Positions 57,101 through 64,000 of a stretch of 64,000 nucleotides of DNA are shown here, piece after piece. The stretch spans positions 41,106,278 through 41,170,277 of the forward strand of contig NC_088784.1 of assembly GCF_958450345.1 (NCBI RefSeq). Reading direction: 5' to 3'. Origin of the DNA: Calliphora vicina. Its lineage: Eukaryota > Arthropoda > Insecta > Diptera > Calliphoridae. Under the pieces are notes generated by a model, which had not been told where the DNA came from, did not search any database, and saw nothing but the letters and a program-made list of their open reading frames with translations. Numbering within the stretch: position 1 is the stretch's first letter; each line of letters opens with the position of its first letter. Position numbers and translations under genes: made by a program.

Positions 57101-57704
57101 AGGGTGGCCCTTATTTTGCACTTATTAGACTTTCGATACTACCAAGTTCTAAAATTGTTATCCGTCACCTAAAACCAAATGTTGAAATTTTGAACAAAAT
57201 CGTATAATGTTTATAGGTTGCAGATTTTATTTAAATTTTGAGCTCCATGTCAATGTAGAGATATTAAAAAAAATTAAATGTTCACAAAAATTGTAATTTA
57301 AAACAGTTTTTGCATTTAATTTAGAAACATTTTCTGACATCGATAACCCATTATAACTTGATACAACAAATAATCATAAAACTTGCCAATTAGCTTTAAA
57401 CGAAATTTTAATAATGTTTTTGATTTTACAGGAACAGTTGTACCTGTTATGAGTTTCCCTGGGAACCGATTTGAAACTGGTTTATTTCGGGGAAAACTAG
57501 TTTTTGGTCACAAATTTTTTGAATTTATTTTTTTAAAATGTAAGGCATAGCATATTTCTAATGCATAAATACGTCAAGGTTCAAATAAAATGCGCAACCT
57601 CTAATCGTTATCCGATTTTGGTCGAATTTTCTGCATTTGGTTTTAAAATGAAGTAGATCTTGGGAGCATCGGAAATGCAAAAAGTGTAAAATAAGGGCCA
57701 CCCT
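57101..57704. mobile_element. 604-bp MITE with AGGGTGGCCCTTATTTT ends
   Basis: AGGGTGGCCCTTATTTTGCA and GTGTAAAATAAGGGCCACCCT are inverted. Inner parts pair weakly (CCTAAAACCAAATG / CATTTGGTTTTAAAATG). An orphan end of the same family lies at 32440-32482. The flanks are AT-rich and the target duplication is not defined. Confidence 0.75.
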
Positions 57705-58567
57705 TATATAAATACTTATCTTTATGTATGTTTGACTTTCAAACTAGAGAAGTGTTGGTTATTTCCAGAACTTTGGGAACATGTGTGTGCAGATGTTTGA
57801 ATGTTTATTTTTGGTTTCTTCACAAGAAAAACTAAGAGCGAATAAAATTACACATTCATTTTTGCCATTCACATTCTGGTACAAACATATTAATTAATAT
57901 ACGTATGTACTTAAGCATTTATGTTTGTACACCATGTACATTAGATCTGCTCTGCAAAAGTATTATTTTCGATCGGGAATTTGACAGTTGGGTAAAATGT
58001 AATAAACTCGAATATAAAATAACATTTCCCCAAACTATAAATTCAACAAAAGGCATATTTTATACCAATAAATGTATACAAAATGTAATAGAAAAAGTTA
58101 ATAGAGAATTGTTTACGTAATTGGAATATTTATTATCCCAATACTATTTATTATGAGATAATATGAATAATAAAATTTTAACCATTGCAGATACATTTCT
58201 TAACAACTGTGAAAATAACAACACCTCATGTAAAGTGATAAGGTTCCTCTTGTATTGAAAAGAAAATATGGGAAACAATTTTATCATCCATTGCTCCCAT
58301 TTTAAAACAACTTTTTTTCTTTTATGGGCTGGTCTAATGTATATGTATACAAATTAATACATATTTTAGTAAATTTGCAACAGAGATTACAGTTGCAATT
58401 TGTTTGTTTTTTTGCTGTATTTGTATAGAGATGCATTTGCAAATTACAATACGAGTGCAAATGAACTAGGATCAAATAATTTTTGGTAAATGGAATTTAT
58501 TTAAAATTTCTTTGTTTCAATGTTACTAAATTTTTGAACTCATTTTATATATTGTGTAGCAATACAT
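57705..58567. other. No recognisable gene
   Basis: A+T-rich, nothing recognised. Confidence 0.4.
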
Positions 58568-58575
58568 ATGTACAT

Positions 58576-59770
58576 TAGAGTGCTCCAAAAAAATATAATA
58601 AGAGTACTTGGGGTCAAAATGAATGTGTTTTTCGTGATTTTAAAAGTTGAGGGTCATTTGGACCCCAAGTGGTATTAAGGGTTACTTTCCATTTTTGTAC
58701 TGTTATTGTGAATACTAGACTTCATTTTATATTTTTCTTAAGTTTCATCAAAATCGGCCCAAAAATATATAATATTTCGCTATCTTTCCATGAGAAATTC
58801 CAAATGTTAAAAAAATTGGCCTTTGACCTTCACGATTTAAGGGTTAAAGTTTTCCGATTTTAGTAAAACTTTCAGACTATATTTAAAATTACCTGGACTA
58901 TATTATTCTGAATAGCTTTTACTTAAAAATCATTACAGTAAGGAAATTCTAGTAAAACTTTCAGACTATATTTAAAATTACCTGGACTATATTATTCTGA
59001 ATAGCTTTTACTTAAAAATCATTACAGTAAGGAAATTCTGGTCATTCCCCAAAATATTGCCAAAAAATTAGTTTTTCTCGAAAATCGCAAAATGTATATC
59101 GCAGGTACGGAAAAACTATAGGAGGTATTGACATACTTTTTCACATTTTTATTCCCTATTATGTTGTCAATAAATCCCCATGTGATGATCAAAAAATTCT
59201 GAAATTTGTTTAACAAAATTTTTAAAAATTTGAAATTGGAGTTTTGAAACTGCCGTTAAAAAAATTTAATTTCATACCTGCGAATAGGTTAACGGTATCC
59301 TACAAGGACAAAAACTCATATACAAGTAAATATGGATATATTTTAAGTAAAAATAAGCTTTTATTTTAATATTTCTCAAAATATGTTAATTTTGTTCATA
59401 AATTTCTTGTTCTAGTGACCTGAGACACGTTAATGGCCTGGCGATTTTTTAATAACTTTAACATTTTTTCACCAATTTTTGTCTTTTATATCTTATTATA
59501 ACGACAATTACGTACACATTTCGATTCTTTTAAATTAAATTGTAAAAGTCATTATTTAATGGCAAAATTTTTACAAAAACTGAAAAAATTGCATATTTTC
59601 CCCTTGTAAATGCACCTCAAAACTTCAGCGTCGTTGCGCCACCAGTTACGTTATCCTATCATCCTAATATTTTATACAACGTGTTTCTACAATACATAGA
59701 ACAATTCTAGAGGGGGGGACGGCCTGTACCTAGAAAGTTTTTTTCGTCCATACAATCTTGGAGCACTCTA
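58576..59770. mobile_element. hAT foldback family copy, 1195 bp, exact 8-bp duplication
   Basis: The ends TAGAGTGCTCC / GGAGCACTCTA are flanked by ATGTACAT at 58568-58575 and 59771-59778. Internally it has the spacer palindrome (ACTTGGGGTC...GACCCCAAGT) and the right arm of the 17371-19372 element (ATCGCAGGTACGGAAAAACT, TACCTGCGAATAGGTTAACG), but no left arm. The last 140 bp (around GAGGGGGGGACGG) are not shared with the larger element. It carries an 89-bp tandem duplication. Confidence 0.85.
58862..59039. repeat. Identical 89-bp tandem duplication
   Basis: 58862-58950 and 58951-59039 are identical by eye (both AGTAAAACTTTCAGACTATA...GTAAGGAAATTCT). The other family members have one unit, so it arose in this copy and recently. 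Confidence 0.9.
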
Positions 59771-59778
59771 ATGTACAT

Positions 59779-60289
59779 ATAGGGAACATGCTCTCTAACA
59801 TATATAATTTGTATGGACGAAACGAAAAATTTCGATCAAAGCTATTTATTTTTGAAATTTTGGTATGTATGTTTTCCATGGCCAAACAAAATTTAAAGTT
59901 CTACATTATTTTGAAATTCGCTTTAGTTTGGTTATTATTCAGTTTTAAAGTTCATATTTGTTAATAGATGCGTGCAAAATATTTAAAGTAACACTAATAA
60001 TATCTGTTAGTCACATTTTACAATATCTCATATTGAAGCTAACAAATTGTATATTTTAAAGATTCCGAATGCAAACTCTACATTTGGTTTTAGGAAAAAA
60101 TGTATTTACCTCTTTGTAAATAAATATCGAGGGACTATATTCAAAACACTCTATCTTGAAAAACCCAACTTTTCAGGGGAACTGTTTGAGTTATTAAAAT
60201 TCGGTATTCTAAAATATTTTTTAAATGCAACTACTGAATCTCACTTGTAATTGGTTTTTAAAATTTTGCATTATTGTGGACTTTATGAT
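59779..60289. other. No recognisable gene
   Basis: TTGTATGGACGAAA at 59809-59822 is the reverse complement of 59742-59755 inside the neighbouring hAT element. Confidence 0.4.
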
Positions 60290-61395
60290 AGATAGAGGGT
60301 TTTGCTTTTCAAAAATATTCAATGTGTTTGTATGAATATAATCAGATAGAGGGTTTTGCATTTTAATAAAAATAAATTATTTTGATTTCATTTATACCAT
60401 AATAAAAATAAACAATATTAAAGAAAAAGTTATAGAAGAAAGTTTTATTGGTGTAAATTATCATAAAAATAATGGTATGCCGGTGGTATTACGCTCTTCA
60501 AATCTTTCAAATTCTTTAACTTATTTGGCTGAATTAATATTGGACAAAAATACCAAAACCTCTTGGTTCAATATGTCCTGTATAATGTTGAATACGAATA
60601 CAAAATTTAATTTAATTTATATTATATGGTATCATCTGGAACATATAAAAGATATCTTAAAATACACACAGTAGGTCCTCGTCCTGGTCTAATGAAAGAA
60701 AAACACATAAATTTGTCATCATTGTAATTATTAAAGAAATCATAATTTAAATATTCTGCATCAAACACTTTTTTACGATCTCATTGTGAATTTGAACAGT
60801 CTTCCTGGCTTCTCTGGTAATTCTAACTTAATCCATTGGCAATTGTATAGATGGATTTTACAATTTAATCTCTATCTTCTCTAAGAACTTCTGTTCAAAA
60901 ACTTTATTATTATCCGCAGCAAAATTGGATAGAGCTTTAGATAAATAATGGTTGCGGTTTTGGTAGTCACAACCATGACTTTAAAAGTAGACACTTTTTT
61001 AAGCAAATTCCCACTTAAACCATTTATTTTTAATCATGGTCCTTATATTTTCCAAAAACAAAAAGGTAAAATATGTTCATGGTAATTCAATTCAGAATCG
61101 GCTTTCGCTATTTTGATAAATGATTGAAAAATGCAAAATTCATATTCACCATGCAAAAATTAGTAAAAAAACATGAAAAAATTATTCCCAAAAAATATTT
61201 GGAAATTAATTATTTGAAAAGATAGAGGGTTTTGCATTCGGATAAAATTATTTGTATAAGATAGAGAAATAACAAAAATTCAAATAAAACAGTAAAAAAA
61301 ATATTTTCGTTATGAAATTCACATCATAGATGAGGGCATTTTACCATCAAAAAGTCATTTTCGTGAAAATCAATGATAGAGGGTTTTGAATATAT
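60290..61395. repeat. Dispersed GATAGAGGGTTTTGC motif, four copies
   Basis: GATAGAGGGTTTTGC occurs near 60291, 60346 and 61221, and GATAGAGGGTTTTGA near 61375, all on the plus strand. The spacers are A+T-rich and unrelated. Frames in the region have no domain. Confidence 0.6.
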
Positions 61396-61450
61396 GCAAA
61401 CAATATTTTATAATAACTTTTTTCTTAAGAAATATATTTTTACTCAAAAT

Positions 61451-61697
61451 CGCACTGGTTCTTCTAAAGAGCGTCAACTCAAAATTTTTAAATTTTCACT
61501 TTTTGCAAGAAATCGATGTGCAGTGGTCATATCTATCCAATGTAAAAATCTGCTATAATTTTCTCTACTCTTTCGCCAAAAAATACAGTTGTATCCGTAC
61601 AGTTGTTTCATTGTAATGTATTAAAAAAAATATAGTTTTTTGCTTCTACTGAACATTTTTAAATTTTGAGTTGACTCTCTTTAGATGAACCAGTGCG
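61451..61697. repeat. Inverted repeat, about 36-45-bp arms
   Basis: CGCACTGGTTCTTCTAAAGA then GCGTCAACTCAAAATTT at the left pairs with AAATTTTGAGTTGACTCTCT then TTAGATGAACCAGTGCG at the right, with two mismatches. The spacer is about 165 bp. Possibly a small foldback element. Confidence 0.7.
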
Positions 61698-63179
61698 ATA
61701 TGTATATAACACAGATCAGCAGCAAAAAAAGGCTTCACTGACCACTATATAGATTTGATGTATCATGGTTTCTATGGATAGATTTTTTTTAAAATTGTGA
61801 ATTTTTTTAGACGTTTCTCCATAAAATTTATGATAACTTAAAAAGGGTTAGTCTCATTTTGTTCCTATTACATGTGGCTTTGCGATAAAGCAATAAATCT
61901 GAACAATTTCTGCCGTTTTCGATTTTTCATATTTTTTTAAAAACAAATGCTATTTTCACGTAAAAATATATTTTTTGATTCAATTTGTTATTATAACTCC
62001 GAATCTACTGTGCCTGAAACGCATTATATATGTGAAAATTTGTACATAGCATGAGGAATATGTTTTCAAAAATCAATCAATCAAAAGAAGAATATTAACT
62101 ACTCAATTTTATGTATATCAAACAAAAAAGTAAAATTTTGTGAAAATGAGCGAATTCACATAATTGTGAATAAATTCGAAAGGGATCAATCGATTTTTAT
62201 GTTCGATATCTCATTTTTTTTGCTATTATATACGGCTTTGCGACAACGTAATAAACATGAACAATTTCTACCTACACGTAGGCACTTTTCTAAAAAAAAC
62301 TCAGTTTTGAAACACATTTCCCCGTTTTGGAATTTCGGTATTTGAAAATATAAAATCTGAAAAATTATAATACCAGGGACATTTGAATCTAAAAAATTTG
62401 TTATTAATTCAAATTTTATATATGTCTTCATGGAAGATCACCATATTATAATTTATAAAATTATTTAGTTTTACTGCAATATCAATCTTCAAGTCCTACA
62501 CTGAAATAAAAAGCCTTTATTTACTCCTCAGAATATCTAAAAACCTTGCCTCCTTTGACAAATTTGTATGTTTTTCCATATATTTTATGCAAAATGGACA
62601 AGTTTTGATATGGCTAGTGGGACAATGTCCGCTTAAGTGAGCCAAATTTTACTTAGACGCTTTTGCATTAAGTTTTCTTTCCGGATCATATAAAAATTGT
62701 ATATAGTCCCAAGAAAATTTTTTTTATAAATGAAAAAATTTATGGGTTTTTTTCATCCAACTTTGGATGCGTGTAACTTTTTAAATTATTTTTATTTTAT
62801 TTAGAATTTTATCGCCAATATAGATGATATTTTAAAAATAAATTTCAATCCAAATAAAGATCGACCAAATTAAAAAAAATAAACCTAAATATCTCTTCAA
62901 CTAATAGAGATAACCTTGGGGGACTATCACTGATCCCCATTCTGCTCCAATCTTGTGACATTTCGTAACAATATCTCCATTAGTTCCCGAGATACCAAAT
63001 TATAAATTATTTCCACACAAAAAAAATGTCTAAACCTCTGTGAAATGTTAAAATGTATATACTTGGGAAAACATTCTATTTATATTAGAGTTCGTTTGGT
63101 GACCAGGTCATTTCATTTGTTTTTTTGGGTATCATAATTTTTTGAAGGATTTTGCGTAAATAAATATAATGGAGGTATT
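61698..63179. other. No recognisable gene; one interspersed repeat
   Basis: 62621-62672 shares GACAATGTCCGCTTAAGTGA and TTTTGCATTAAG with 30678-30733. The rest is A+T-rich with no long frames. Confidence 0.45.
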
Positions 63180-63943
63180 TATACCCTACACCACCATAGT
63201 GGGGAGGGTATTATGCGTTTGTGCAGATGTTTGTAACGCCCAAAAATATTAGTCTAACACCCACCTTAAAGTATACCGATCGACTTAGAATCACTTTCTG
63301 AGTCGATTAAACGATGTCCGTCCGTCTGTCCGTCCGTCCGTCCGTCTGGTTGGCTGGCTGGCTGTCCATGTAAACCTTGTGCGCAGAGTACAGGTCGCAA
63401 TTTTGAAGATATTTCGATCAAATTTGGTACATATTACTTTTTCGGCCCAAGGACGAAGCCTATTGAAACTGGATGAAATCGGTCCATTATTTCACCTAGC
63501 CCCCATACAAATGTCCCCTCGAAATTGGACTTTATCGGTCATAAAAGTTTAATTTATCTATGTATCTACACAAATTTCGCTCCAAATAAGTTTTATATAT
63601 ACAAAATTCATGTCACCAAATTTTGTTACGATCGGTCCATAATTAGTCATAGCTCCCACATAGACCCGCTTCCGAAAATCACGTTAACGTGCATAAATCG
63701 CTTAAAAATGTTGGTATACACACAAAATTCAACATAGTTAACTTTAATATAGACATAAATAACACGACCTAATTTTATGGTGATCGGTCCATAATTGGTC
63801 ATAGCTCCCATATAAGGCCAACTTCCGAAAATCACTCAAAAATATAAATTATTGATATTTTAAAAGAAAAATATTTTTACTCATTTACTTGGTGTAGGGT
63901 ATTATATGGTCGGGCTTGACCGACCATACTTTCTTACTTGTTT
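63180..63943 (+). mobile_element. Complete type-2 DINE-like repeat, 764 bp
   Basis: It starts TATACCCTACACCACCATAG then TGGGGAGGGTA, has a clean GTCCGTCCGTCTGTCCGTCC tract followed by GGTTGGCTGGCTGGCTGTCC, and ends with GGTGTAGGGTATTATATGGT, the hairpin GGTCGGGCTTGACCGACC and CTTTCTTACTTG. The hairpin just before CTTACTTG fits a Helentron-type 3' terminus. The interior has two tandem-like segments with CATAATT...GTCATAGCTCCCA. It is the best reference for the fragments at 21850, 24582, 26995, 30733, 48978 and 50330. Confidence 0.75.
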
Positions 63944-64000
63944 TTTTTTTAATTTTTTCACTCTTAAATTTAGGTGGTTCAACTCACCTAAAGACTGGGA
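63944..64000. other. Window end, unassigned
   Basis: A+T-rich flank. Confidence 0.4.

Noticed and set aside
63525..63835. Overlapping 62-70-codon frames on both strands
   Set aside because: They lie inside the DINE-like repeat, recur in other copies at 24670 and 27112, and reflect the repeat only.

Overview
The window looks like intergenic or deep intronic, transposon-rich DNA from a fly, probably a calyptrate dipteran such as a blow fly or house fly relative. The grounds are strong A+T richness, short (58-71 nt) GT-AG introns, and many copies of the dipteran Helentron-type interspersed repeat of the DINE-1/INE-1/mini-me kind, with its GTCY (GTCCGTCTG) tract and terminal hairpin ending in CTTACTTG. 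The species is an inference. I see no rRNA, no intact tRNA gene, no CRISPR array and no complete host gene.

Layout. 0-9.5 kb: DINE-like repeats, a Transib (RAG1-like) transposase relic split by a 0.76-kb inverted-repeat element, a mariner relic and a Tc1-like relic. 10.1-13.1 kb: one decayed non-LTR retrotransposon that received three insertions (a 247-bp MITE, a 565-bp foldback element and a 1.19-kb hAT element that itself holds a 320-bp Helitron). 13.3-16.7 kb: MITEs and an IS630/Tc1-type transposase relic split by a CCCGGGA-rich element. 17.4-19.4 kb: a 2.0-kb hAT foldback element with an exact 8-bp target duplication. Relatives of it lie at 22-23, 25.8-26.5 and 58.6-59.8 kb. 31.3-31.6 kb, minus strand: the only good candidate for host coding sequence, two exons joined by a 70-nt intron, product unrecognised. 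32.7-33.9 kb: a hAT element. 34.9-37.5 kb: a 2.57-kb near-perfect palindrome built on 176-186-bp units. 37.7-40.3 kb: a fairly young non-LTR retrotransposon RT region interrupted by a 1.4-kb inverted-repeat element. 41.5-42.4 kb: an intron-containing relic of a multicopy arthropod gene family. 43.1-45.2 kb: nested MITEs and a Jockey-type 3' fragment. 46.6-51.4 kb: a minisatellite, a hAT MITE, a Tc1-like deletion derivative and a 1.9-kb hAT element. 52-64 kb: a palindrome-family fragment, a solo LTR, a Helitron end, MITEs and a complete 0.76-kb DINE-like repeat.

There is no operon-like cooperation between genes. The informative content is the insertion history: six hAT-type insertions keep exact 8-bp target duplications, and several nests allow relative dating. 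Nothing here proves a new functional system. The items most worth following are the large palindrome (possible hairpin RNA source), the unidentified two-exon gene, the Transib relic, and an inverted-repeat family whose three copies all lie inside other transposons' coding sequence.
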